21,957 nt of DNA from the NCBI GenBank assembly GCA_024636225.1, contig JAGXHN010000020.1, positions 1-21,957 on the forward strand, in the 5' to 3' direction. The stretch is from Desulfuromonadaceae bacterium (GTDB lineage Bacteria; Desulfobacterota; Desulfuromonadia; Desulfuromonadales; UBA2294). The position numbers and the translations under genes were made by a program. The first letter of the stretch is position 1. Every line of letters begins with the position of its first letter. Of the stretch, positions 1 through 7,637 are shown one piece after another. The notes under the pieces were generated by a model. That model did not search any database, was not told the origin of the DNA, and worked only from the letters and a program-made list of their open reading frames with translations.

Positions 1-38
1 GCATATCGTCGGCAGCGTCAGATGTGTATAAGAGACAG
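1..38 (+). other. Residual Illumina Nextera (Tn5) adapter at contig end
   Basis: Bases 20-38 read AGATGTGTATAAGAGACAG, the Tn5 mosaic end used in Nextera libraries. Bases 6-19 before it read TCGTCGGCAGCGTC, the rest of the read-1 adapter, so 6-38 matches the whole adapter with no mismatch. Bases 1-5 (gcata) sit where the last bases of an i5 index would be and fit an index ending in GCATA. This is synthetic sequence left by incomplete trimming. Genuine genomic sequence starts at about base 39. Confidence 0.97.
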
Positions 39-744
<706 letters not shown>

Positions 745-748
<4 letters not shown>

Positions 749-1659
749 TCTACAGAACTTATCTCGGTCTCGATCTGCAAGCAAACCGGATGCGTGCTGT
801 TTCGATGAAGCGACACGGCATCTCTTTAAACCTGGTCGATGGACGGATGATCGGGCTGGAGCCAGGTGTCTTGTCCCCTTCTTTTCGCCGGGAAAATATT
901 CTCGATCCCGATGCTTTTGTCGCTGCACTGCGTGAAGTTCTCGATCCGATTGCCGGTGCCGAAGAGCGGATCAGTCTGGCGTTGCCGGAGCGAGCCGGAC
1001 GCATTCTTTTGACCCGGGTTGAAACACCTCTGGTTAAAAAATCTGAAGGGATTGAAATCCTCAAATGGCAGCTGCGTGATGCACTCCCTGGCGATGCAGA
1101 GCTGCAGCTCGATTACCAGATTCTCGATCGGGATGAATCGGGACGGCAGCAGCTGCTCGTGACCTGTATTTCGCAAACAGTCTTACAACAGTATGAAGAC
1201 TGTTTTAATCGTGCCGGTTACGGCCCGGAGATGATCGATTTTCGCTCTCTTTGTCAGTTTAATTACTATCGAAACCGGCTCGGCTCTGATGAAAATTTTG
1301 TTCTGATTTTAGCGGAAGACCGGTCACTGGTTATGCAGGTATATCAGGGTGGGATACCGGTCTATCATCGCGCCTGTGAGACTGCCGGTGATGTTGAATC
1401 AATCTATAGTGAGTTGAGCCGGGTTTTGTCGGGTGAGCGGAGCCGGCTCGGGGGATTGCGCCGCGAAACAGTCTATCTGCACAGCAGTCAGGAAGAGAAT
1501 GCCGATCTTGTCACGGCGTTAAAAAGTCTGTTTGAGAAGGATTCGATTATTCTGCTCGACCCTGAACTGTCGCGATTTGGCGCACCAACTCTTGCGCTCG
1601 ACAAGAGCCAGGTCCGGTCACTGGTTACGTCGATCGGTGCGGCAGAGCGTCTGTTGTAG
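745..1659 (+). CDS. PilM/GspL-like actin-fold assembly protein
   Basis: This 304-residue protein starts with YLGLDLQANRMRAVSM, which aligns with the first phosphate segment of the PilM/FtsA/GspL actin-like fold. In PilM that loop is normally G-D-G-S-S-like; here it reads LDLQAN, so nucleotide binding is doubtful and the protein may be closer to the non-hydrolysing cytoplasmic part of GspL. No transmembrane segment is evident, so it should be cytoplasmic and tethered through the PilN-like protein encoded next. The ATG at 745 overlaps the gspE stop and has an aaggga Shine-Dalgarno 6 bases upstream. The place between a GspE ATPase and PilN/PilO-like genes is the main support for the assignment. 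Known role of the family: linking the ATPase to the inner-membrane PilNO platform. The exact subfamily is uncertain. Confidence 0.75.
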
Positions 1660-1667
1660 GAGCCATT

Positions 1668-2207
1668 ATGAAGTATACCCTCAATCTTGCGACCCGATCT
1701 TATGTCAATCGACGGACACTCTATCTTTGTTATGCCGTTCTGGGTGCTCTTCTGGTCACCTTTTTGATGTTGAATCTGCTGCGATTTTTTTCTTTGCAAA
1801 GTGAGATCAGCCGTAATGATGCAAGCAGGACAAAAATCGAAGGCGAACTTCTGAGCCGCTCCGGGGTTGATGCTGCCGGTTATGATGAGACGAGCTACAA
1901 AAAATTGCTCGCCAGCATCGAGGCCGCTAACGCTATTTTGCAGCAGGACAGTTTTCGTTGGACGCCGTTACTTGATCAACTGGAGTCGATTGTGCCGCGT
2001 GCGGTACGCATTGATAAAATCAGTCCGGATCATCTGAATAAAACCGTTAAGCTCTCCGGTCAGGCGAAGACTCTCCAGTCCCTGAAACGGTTTATCGACA
2101 ACCTGATCAAGTCGGGCAACTACACGCATGTTTTTCTAGAAGCGCAGTCAACTGAACCGCAAACAGGGCTTATCCGTTTCTCTATCACCCTTGAAGGAGC
2201 CTTTTAA
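1668..2207 (+). CDS. PilN-like inner-membrane assembly protein
   Basis: This 179-residue bitopic membrane protein has a short cytoplasmic N-terminus (LNLATRSYVNRR, comparable to the INLLPWR-type PilM-binding motif), one membrane helix at about residues 17-41, then a coiled segment and a periplasmic alpha/beta domain (about 95-175) of the Fimbrial_assembly/PilN kind. In type IV pili PilN anchors PilM and pairs with PilO; GspL plays the equivalent role in type II secretion. The ATG at 1668 is preceded by GGAG at 1659-1662, overlapping the stop of the previous gene. The stop TAA shares one base with the next ATG. Identification rests on size, topology and context rather than on an invariant motif. 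Confidence 0.75.
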   Translation: MKYTLNLATRSYVNRRTLYLCYAVLGALLVTFLMLNLLRFFSLQSEISRNDASRTKIEGELLSRSGVDAAGYDETSYKKLLASIEAANAILQQDSFRWTPLLDQLESIVPRAVRIDKISPDHLNKTVKLSGQAKTLQSLKRFIDNLIKSGNYTHVFLEAQSTEPQTGLIRFSITLEGAF

Positions 2208-2773
2208 TGATCCGTGAACCGATCTGGAAGGCTGTCTGGAGAGTTAATCGGATTATTCCGTTGAGTCTGGTCGCTCTTTTGATTCTGAATCTGGGCTTTG
2301 TTTTTTTTCTGACTTATGGACCGGAGAAGAAGGCCGCATTTATACAGTCTGAATTGATTCGCCTGCAGGCAGAGGAGCGTAAATCCCAGCGCGGGGAGGG
2401 GAATTCGCAAGCACCGGTTATTGTTTATGCACGCGGGGTTGAGGATCTGCAGAAATTCCGTCAGGCTATTCCGGATAAATCAGAACTTTCCGGTCTGGTC
2501 GCAGAACTTTTCTCTCTGGCGGATCAGGCTGGTCTGAAAATTAACAGCGTACAATACAGTTCCAGTAAGGAACCGGAGCAGCAGTTATTACGTTATGAAA
2601 TCAATTATCAGGTGACGGGAACCTATCGGCAGATTAAAAAGATGATTCATCTGATTGAGCAGTCGCAGCGAATTCTCTTTATCGACCGGTTGTCTCTTGG
2701 CAGCGGCAGAGCCGATGAGAGTGTCGGCTTATCGCTTAGCTTGACAACCTTTTTTACGATGGGGGAGTTATGA
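2207..2773 (+). CDS. PilO/GspM-like inner-membrane assembly protein
   Basis: This 188-residue protein has a short cytoplasmic N-terminus, one membrane helix at about residues 16-37 (IIPLSLVALLILNLGFVFFL), a helical stretch and a periplasmic ferredoxin-like domain ending near VGLSLSLTTFFT. That is the PilO/GspM layout, and PilO is the usual heterodimer partner of PilN. It would contribute to the periplasmic scaffold joining the inner-membrane motor to the secretin. The ATG at 2207 shares one base with the previous stop and has a strong AAGGAG at 2194-2199. The next start again overlaps the stop (ATGA at 2770-2773). Confidence 0.75.
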   Translation: MIREPIWKAVWRVNRIIPLSLVALLILNLGFVFFLTYGPEKKAAFIQSELIRLQAEERKSQRGEGNSQAPVIVYARGVEDLQKFRQAIPDKSELSGLVAELFSLADQAGLKINSVQYSSSKEPEQQLLRYEINYQVTGTYRQIKKMIHLIEQSQRILFIDRLSLGSGRADESVGLSLSLTTFFTMGEL

Positions 2774-3360
2774 ATCGACAGAAAAAAATTCTGCTCTCTC
2801 TTTTTGCTCTCCTGCTGCTGGCTCTGGTTTACGCTTACGTGATGATGCCGAAACAGAATCGTGTTGAGTTTGAGAGTCGTGTCGGATCGACCACACAGCC
2901 TAAGACTCAGGCGCCGGGAATCGAAAAGAACCGGTTGCGCCTCGATCTTCTTGAGACGGAACCGACCCGCTACAAGGGGGCCGACCGCGATCTCTTTAAT
3001 TTTGTCGTTGTGCAGAAAAAACCCGAACCCAAACCTCTCCCTGTAGTCGCTCCGAAAGTTATAAAACCGGTACAGCCGCTCCCCCCCCCCCCAGCGGTGA
3101 ATCTGGTGGTGAGACAGCAGCTGGCCCGTTTTACCTTTCTCGGGTTTTTGCTTAAAGACTCCGTTCATACCGTATTTTTATCCCGCGGTGAGGAGCTTTT
3201 TCTGGTGCAGGAGGGAGATCAGTTCGGGGATGAGAACCAGTTTACCGCTGTTTCGATCTCCCCGGAGAGAATGCGTATCCGTCAATCCGGTGATGTGCGT
3301 TTCATTGATATTCAATTGATCGAAAAGGAGGCGTTGGTGCCAAGCTATCAACAGCCTTAG
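2770..3360 (+). CDS. PilP/GspC-like periplasmic connector protein
   Basis: This 196-residue protein has one N-terminal membrane helix (residues 7-25), a linker, the motif ADRDLFNF (71-78) common to the region before GspC/PilP domains, a proline-rich stretch (about 85-108) and a C-terminal beta domain (about 115-188; FTFLGFLLKD, FLSRGEELFLVQEGDQF) resembling the GspC homology region/PilP fold. In characterised systems this domain contacts the N0 domain of the secretin and couples inner- and outer-membrane complexes. Unlike PilP there is no lipobox, so membrane anchoring is GspC-like. A GGGGGAG Shine-Dalgarno lies just upstream of the ATG. An uninterrupted run of 12 cytosines at 3081-3092 encodes part of the proline stretch; slippage there would remove the whole C-terminal domain. 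Confidence 0.72.
   Translation: MNRQKKILLSLFALLLLALVYAYVMMPKQNRVEFESRVGSTTQPKTQAPGIEKNRLRLDLLETEPTRYKGADRDLFNFVVVQKKPEPKPLPVVAPKVIKPVQPLPPPPAVNLVVRQQLARFTFLGFLLKDSVHTVFLSRGEELFLVQEGDQFGDENQFTAVSISPERMRIRQSGDVRFIDIQLIEKEALVPSYQQP
3081..3092 (+). repeat. C12 homopolymer inside the pilP/gspC-like gene
   Basis: Twelve consecutive cytosines lie inside codons for residues 104-108 of the PilP/GspC-like protein. The reading frame is intact at this length, and any change not divisible by three would frameshift the connector domain. It may be a slippage-prone tract or a place where read errors accumulate. Confidence 0.9.
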
Positions 3361-3443
3361 CATTTGGTTTTTGGCTTAATAAACGTCGACTCATTAGACC
3401 AGACGGCGCAACAGTTCGTCTTTAGAGAAAAAAAGATAAAGTT

Positions 3444-3500
3444 ATGGATAGATATTTTCAAATTATGCGCATCGATGCGCAGTACGAGGTTCAGAAATGA
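3444..3500 (+). CDS. Possible 18-codon leader ORF overlapping the secretin start
   Basis: An ATG at 3444 opens an 18-codon frame (MDRYFQIMRIDAQYEVQK) whose TGA stop at 3498-3500 overlaps the secretin ATG at 3497-3499 as ATGA. This is the same overlap used between other genes of the operon. The ribosome-binding site is poor (gagaaaaaaagataaagtt, purine-rich without a clear GGAG). It could be a coupling leader for the secretin or chance. No homology is recognised. Confidence 0.25.
   Translation: MDRYFQIMRIDAQYEVQK
3466..3481. promoter_or_regulatory. 16-bp perfect palindrome upstream of secretin gene
   Basis: TGCGCATCGATGCGCA is a perfect inverted repeat ending five bases before the GAGG ribosome-binding site (3486-3489) of the secretin gene. 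It lies in the only sizeable gap (136 bases) of the secretion operon. It could be a dimeric regulator site or a small mRNA hairpin next to the ribosome-binding site. No T-run follows, so it is not an intrinsic terminator. Confidence 0.4.
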
Positions 3501-6016
3501 AATCAGTAACCTTACGATTTTTGACACTGCTCATGCTGTTTATGGCGCTGGTCGGATGCTCCAAACATTCCAGATATTTTGACCGTGGTGTTGAAGCGCT
3601 GCAAAAAGAATCCTACGATGAAGCTGTTCTGGAGTTCTCCCGCGCGCTGAAAGAGAAGCCGGACGACCCTGAGTCCCAGGCTCGCTTTTTGACGACCAGC
3701 AGCCGTGCAGCCCAAAAACATCTGCAAAAAGGGCGACAGTTACAAAGTGAAGGGCTTCTGGTTGAAGCTGCCAGCGAGTTTCGGCTCGCCTTCTCACTCG
3801 ACAGCACACTGGCCGTAGCGCAGAGTGAGCTGATCGATATTGAAACCCGGCAGAAAACGCAAGAAATTCTGGCCGATGCTGAGAATCAGTACCGGGCGCG
3901 GCGGTTGCCGCAGGCCAAAAATCTGGTCACGCAGGTTCTGGAGCGCGATCCGGCCAATGCGACGGCACTTCTTCTACGGGATCAGATTCGTGAAGACCGT
4001 AATATTATGGTCGGCGGTTTCGAGCTGGCCGTTGCGTCGAAAGAACCGGTTACCTTGAAATTCAAGGATGCAAAGCTGCAAGAGGTCTTTAAAATTCTCA
4101 ATAAACTTTCGGGAATTAATTTTATTTTTGATGAAGATTTAGCCAATAAAAATGTAACGCTGTTTCTCGAAGATGCGTCGTTTTCCCAGGCACTTGAGCT
4201 GTTGATGAAAATGAATCAACTCGGATCGCGCGTTCTCAATCCAAAAACCGTGATTATCTATGCCAATACCAAGGAAAAACAGAAACAGTACGAAGATCAG
4301 GTGATACAGACTTTTTATCTCTCCAGTATCGACGCGAAGAAGGCGGTCAACATGCTGCGGACCATGTTGACGCTGCGCAAGGTCTATGTCCACGAAGAGC
4401 TCAATGCTCTGGTTGTGCGTGATACACCTGATGTCATCAAACTGGTCGGAGAGATACTGCAGACCGCCGATCTTTCTGATTCTGAAGTGGTATTCGATCT
4501 CGAACTGATTGAGGTCACGCAAGGGGATCTGCAGAAATTGGGGTTAAAGTTGAGCCCTTACTCCGTCAGTGCCGGGGCCGCCATGGGGGGGAGTCTTGTC
4601 TCGGGAGCACTTGAAGGAACAAATTTGATCAGCAATCTGAACGGGCTTGATACTCTCTTTACCTTGCCGACGGCGACTTTTGATCTCTCCAAGACACTGA
4701 CCGATACCGATATCCTGGCGACGCCTAAGATCCGGGTGAAAAATCGGGAAAAAGCGAAGGTCCATGTCGGATCACGCGAGCCGACCTTGACCTCTACAGC
4801 TTCGGGAACGGGAGGTTTTGTCAGCTCCAGTGTGCAATATATCGATGTCGGGGTTAAGGTCGATGTCGAGCCGACGATTCAGCTCGACGGCTCGGTCCTG
4901 ACCAAACTGCGCCTGGAAGTGAGCTCAAAAGGGGACCAACTGACCTCCTCTGATGCAAATACCGTGGCGTTTACGATCAACACCACCAATGCCGAGACGG
5001 CTCTGATTCTCAAAGATGGGGAACGGACGATTATCGGCGGTCTGATCCGGGCTTATAAAAGCAAAACGCGTACAAAAATCCCGATTCTTGGTGATATCCC
5101 GTTACTCGGAGCGCTCTTTACCAACTTCAATATGGACGATCAAAAACGGGAAATTTTGCTGTCGGTCACCCCGCATATTGTGAAAAATATTAACCTCCCC
5201 GGCGTTGAAGCCGCACGCATCTGGTCCGGCGGTGAAGAGGAACTTAAAGCGGGGCAGAATTTTGCCGCCTTTGCTATTGAGCCTGAACCGCCGGTTCGAA
5301 AGCCTGCAACAAAATTAAACCCAGAAGCTTCTGTGCCGGTCCCTCAATCCTCAATGCCGGTCTCGCAACCTCCTGCAGAGTGTGACGTCGTCATCCCCGA
5401 CGTTGTCGAGCCCGATGTTGCACGGCCTGACGTCGTTGAGCCTGACGTCGTTGAGCCTGATGTTGTTGAGCCTGATGTCGTTGAGCCTGATGTTGTTGAG
5501 CCTGATGTTGCACGGCCTGACGTCGTTGAGCCTGACATTTTTGAGCCCGGTTCAGAGGTGCCGATTGATCTGCTGTCGGATGCGAGCATTGAGGCGCCAC
5601 CTGCGGTGTCAAGACTCTTTTTTACCGGCACGCAGCTGGTTAAGGTCGACGAAGAATTTTTTGTTGAACTGCAGGTCGGCGAGGTTGGAAATCTGTCGAG
5701 TGCACCGCTGTTTGTCAACTACGACCAGCATCTGATCCGTTATCTGCGCACCGAAGAGGGGGATTTTCTCAAACAGGCTGGTCAGTCCACCATCTTCACG
5801 ACCAGCCCCAATCCGGAGCGAGGCGAATTGATTCTCGGCATCAAGCAGGGGGTCGGGAGTACCGCCGCCGCCGGAAGTGGAATGCTGGCGCGCATCTATT
5901 TCAGGGCGACAGCGCCCGGGACGGCGGTTATCAGGCCAAATCGGGCCAACTTCCGTTCTTCTGCCGGTGAGCGTTTGAAGATCGAGGTCGAACCTTTTCA
6001 GCTAGAGATTAAGTAA
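3497..6016 (+). CDS. Secretin lipoprotein with helical repeats and cohesin-like C-terminal domain
   Basis: This 839-residue protein should form the outer-membrane channel of the secretion system. In order: a lipoprotein signal peptide with lipobox LVGC (Cys21); TPR-like helical repeats at about 25-165; an N0/STN-like domain at about 182-260 (VTLKFKDAKLQEVFKILNK); an N1-type domain at about 265-325 (IQTFYLSSIDAKKAVNML); and the secretin core at about 330-563, with the signature near DGERTIIGGLIR and PLLGALF. Then come a proline/acidic linker with 11 five-residue units (630-684) and a 135-residue beta-rich C-terminal domain (about 703-839; VNYDQHLIRYL, GSGMLARIYFRATAPGTAVI) that looks like a cohesin fold. 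Usual GspD/PilQ proteins are 600-750 residues and lack both terminal additions. The ATG at 3497 has GAGG at 3486-3489. It follows the PilP/GspC-like gene and precedes two pseudopilins, as expected for a type II-like system. The cohesin assignment is by pattern recognition only. Confidence 0.9.
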   Translation: MKSVTLRFLTLLMLFMALVGCSKHSRYFDRGVEALQKESYDEAVLEFSRALKEKPDDPESQARFLTTSSRAAQKHLQKGRQLQSEGLLVEAASEFRLAFSLDSTLAVAQSELIDIETRQKTQEILADAENQYRARRLPQAKNLVTQVLERDPANATALLLRDQIREDRNIMVGGFELAVASKEPVTLKFKDAKLQEVFKILNKLSGINFIFDEDLANKNVTLFLEDASFSQALELLMKMNQLGSRVLNPKTVIIYANTKEKQKQYEDQVIQTFYLSSIDAKKAVNMLRTMLTLRKVYVHEELNALVVRDTPDVIKLVGEILQTADLSDSEVVFDLELIEVTQGDLQKLGLKLSPYSVSAGAAMGGSLVSGALEGTNLISNLNGLDTLFTLPTATFDLSKTLTDTDILATPKIRVKNREKAKVHVGSREPTLTSTASGTGGFVSSSVQYIDVGVKVDVEPTIQLDGSVLTKLRLEVSSKGDQLTSSDANTVAFTINTTNAETALILKDGERTIIGGLIRAYKSKTRTKIPILGDIPLLGALFTNFNMDDQKREILLSVTPHIVKNINLPGVEAARIWSGGEEELKAGQNFAAFAIEPEPPVRKPATKLNPEASVPVPQSSMPVSQPPAECDVVIPDVVEPDVARPDVVEPDVVEPDVVEPDVVEPDVVEPDVARPDVVEPDIFEPGSEVPIDLLSDASIEAPPAVSRLFFTGTQLVKVDEEFFVELQVGEVGNLSSAPLFVNYDQHLIRYLRTEEGDFLKQAGQSTIFTTSPNPERGELILGIKQGVGSTAAAGSGMLARIYFRATAPGTAVIRPNRANFRSSAGERLKIEVEPFQLEIK
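5384..5548 (+). repeat. Eleven 15-bp in-frame tandem repeats (DVVEP units) in the secretin linker
   Basis: The stretch encodes eleven consecutive five-residue units: DVVIP, DVVEP, DVARP, five copies after that of DVVEP, DVARP, DVVEP and DIFEP. Copies differ mainly at synonymous positions (gacgtcgttgagcct against gatgttgttgagcct). The two DVARP-DVVEP pairs, 90 bases apart, are identical over about 33 bases, pointing to expansion of a larger block. It forms an extended acidic, proline-rich spacer between the secretin barrel and the cohesin-like domain. Confidence 0.95.
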
Positions 6017-6017
6017 T

Positions 6018-6491
6018 ATGTTTTTGTCTGAAAAAGGTCTGACATTTTTAGAAATTTTGATCGCCATGATTATTATGGCGATTCTGGCCGCCGCGATTCT
6101 ACCAATGTCTGAAGTGACGGTTAAGCGGACCAAGGAGATCGAGCTGCAGCGCGCCTTGCGGGAGATCCGGAGTGCAATCGACCTCTATCACGAAGATTTT
6201 GAAAAAGCCAAGGTGAATAATAAAATCATCGTCTCTATCGATGACTCCGGTTATCCTGAGGAGCTCGAAGATCTTGTTGAGGGGAAGGATTGGGGGGATC
6301 TTTATCCGGTTCCGAGAAAATATCTGCGCAGAATTCCGAAAGATCCTTTTGATCGGTATGACGAAGGGTGGGGGTTGAGATCTTATACAGATCCCCCTGA
6401 CTCTATGAGCTGGGGGGGGGATGACGTCTATGATGTCTACTCCAGAAGTGACGACACAGCATTGGATGGAACCTCTTATCAGACCTGGTAG
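6018..6491 (+). CDS. GspG-like pseudopilin with atypical prepilin cleavage site
   Basis: This 157-residue prepilin-like protein has a six-residue leader (MFLSEK) ending in G, then LTFLEILIAMIIMAILAAAILP. This is a type III signal with glutamate at position +5 and a 20-residue hydrophobic helix. The first mature residue is Leu rather than the usual Phe or Met. The C-terminal part (PRKYLRRIPKDPF, DVYSRSDDTALDG, SYQTW) matches the GspG pseudopilin pattern, where acidic residues near the end bind calcium. The start lies two bases after the secretin stop with no strong Shine-Dalgarno, so it probably depends on translational coupling. A G9 run at 6412-6420 encodes WGGD. Inferred role: a subunit of the periplasmic pseudopilus. 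Two adjacent GspG-like genes in one operon are unusual. Confidence 0.88.
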   Translation: MFLSEKGLTFLEILIAMIIMAILAAAILPMSEVTVKRTKEIELQRALREIRSAIDLYHEDFEKAKVNNKIIVSIDDSGYPEELEDLVEGKDWGDLYPVPRKYLRRIPKDPFDRYDEGWGLRSYTDPPDSMSWGGDDVYDVYSRSDDTALDGTSYQTW

Positions 6492-6497
6492 TCAATT

Positions 6498-6908
6498 ATG
6501 AACAGATTGCGACTCTGGAAAAATAAAGCAGGCTTTACCTTGGTTGAACTGCTGGCGGTTATGGCAATTATTGGTATTCTTGCCGCAATCGCCGCGCCGA
6601 GTTACGTCCGCCATACGATACGGGCCCGTGAGGTGGTGTTGCTCGAAGATCTGTATCAGATGCGCCAATCGATTGATGCCTATTATGCTGACAAAGCCAA
6701 ATACCCTGATTCCCTCGATGAGCTGGTCTCCAGCCGTTATCTGCGGGGGGTTCCAAAAGATCCCTTTACGGAGTCGACGACGACCTGGATCGTTGTCCCG
6801 CCTGACCCGATGCCGGAGAGTGGTGATCTGGCCGAAGGGGGGGTGTTTGATGTGCATAGTGGCAGTAATCGCGTCAGTCTGAACGGAACTCCTTATCGTG
6901 ATTGGTAA
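6498..6908 (+). CDS. GspG-like pseudopilin (OxpG-like)
   Basis: This 136-residue pseudopilin has a classical prepilin signal: a short positive leader, KAG followed by FTLVELLAVMAIIGILAAIAAP with Glu at +5, cleaved by a prepilin peptidase not seen here. The globular part carries YPDSLDELV, YLRGVPKDPF and a C-terminus DVHSGSNRVSLNGTPYRDW. It aligns closely with the end of the preceding gene (DVYSRSDDTALDGTSYQTW), so the two are likely tandem paralogs. Family role: the main pseudopilus subunit of type II secretion. In Geobacter sulfurreducens a pseudopilin named OxpG, from an atypical type II system, is needed for growth on insoluble metal oxides. I recall that locus having similar neighbours, so the link is by analogy. 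It starts six bases after the previous stop, and ftsE follows three bases after its own stop. Confidence 0.9.
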   Translation: MNRLRLWKNKAGFTLVELLAVMAIIGILAAIAAPSYVRHTIRAREVVLLEDLYQMRQSIDAYYADKAKYPDSLDELVSSRYLRGVPKDPFTESTTTWIVVPPDPMPESGDLAEGGVFDVHSGSNRVSLNGTPYRDW

Positions 6909-6911
6909 CTC

Positions 6912-7577
6912 ATGATCCAGCTCTATAATATCTGCAAATCGTACAGCAAGGATGGCACGGCGCTTGAGGATGTTAATCTGAAAATTCCGAAGGGGGATTT
7001 TGTCTATATTACCGGTCCGTCGGGAGCGGGAAAATCGACCCTTTTGAAATTACTCTATGTTGCAGAGCGGCCGACGCGCGGGCAGATTCTGATCAATGGC
7101 CAGAATGTGACCCGAATGAGCGTGGCGAAAATCCCTTTTTTAAGACGTCAGCTCGGGATCGTTTTTCAGGATTTTAAACTGATTAACAGCCGGACAATTT
7201 TCGAAAACGTCGCCTTCCCGCTAGAAGTCCGTGGGCGTAAACGGTTTGAAGTTAGTAAAAAAGTCTATCAGGTACTCAAAAATGTCGGTCTCGAACATAA
7301 ACTGACGAAATTTCCTCTGCAACTCTCAGGTGGTGAACAGCAGCGGGTCGCTATTGCTCGTGCTCTGGTTATGGAGCCGCTGGTTCTTCTGGCCGATGAA
7401 CCGACCGGGAATCTCGATCCGGAAGTGACCCTCGAAATTATGGATCTGTTTAAGGGGGCCAATGCACGCGGGACAACAGTTTTGCTCGCAACCCATGATC
7501 GGGAAATGATGCGCAGATTTCCAAGACGGCAGATCTGTCTTGAAAATGGTCGGCTGACAGAGGACTGGATTCCGTGA
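6912..7577 (+). CDS. ftsE: Cell division ATP-binding protein FtsE
   Basis: This 221-residue ABC ATPase has every expected motif: Walker A GPSGAGKST (35-43), Q-loop VFQD (Q86), signature LSGGEQQR (138-145), Walker B VLLADEP (D162-E163) and H-loop H195 in ATHD. Length and the DFKLINSRTIFENVAFPLEV segment are typical of FtsE. FtsE pairs with FtsX at the inner face of the membrane. The complex does not transport a solute; it transmits ATP-driven shape changes to periplasmic activators of peptidoglycan hydrolases, here most likely the EnvC-like protein encoded two genes on. It starts three bases after the pseudopilin stop, so it may be cotranscribed with the secretion genes. Confidence 0.95.
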   Translation: MIQLYNICKSYSKDGTALEDVNLKIPKGDFVYITGPSGAGKSTLLKLLYVAERPTRGQILINGQNVTRMSVAKIPFLRRQLGIVFQDFKLINSRTIFENVAFPLEVRGRKRFEVSKKVYQVLKNVGLEHKLTKFPLQLSGGEQQRVAIARALVMEPLVLLADEPTGNLDPEVTLEIMDLFKGANARGTTVLLATHDREMMRRFPRRQICLENGRLTEDWIP

Positions 7578-7637
7578 CGTCTGTTGGACGGGTTGTTGCG
7601 TTGAGATGCTGAATCGAAATAAAGGGTCATCACTATC

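Noticed and set aside
5384..5548. CRISPR-like periodic repeat
   Set aside because: Units are 15 bp, directly adjacent without spacers, and in frame within a coding gene, so this is a coding minisatellite.
5344..5735. Open frames on other frames through the secretin repeat (Ser-Thr-Gly-rich, His-Gln-rich, Leu-Ser-rich)
   Set aside because: They are translations of the 15-bp tandem repeat in other frames. The secretin frame is continuous and has clear domains on both sides.
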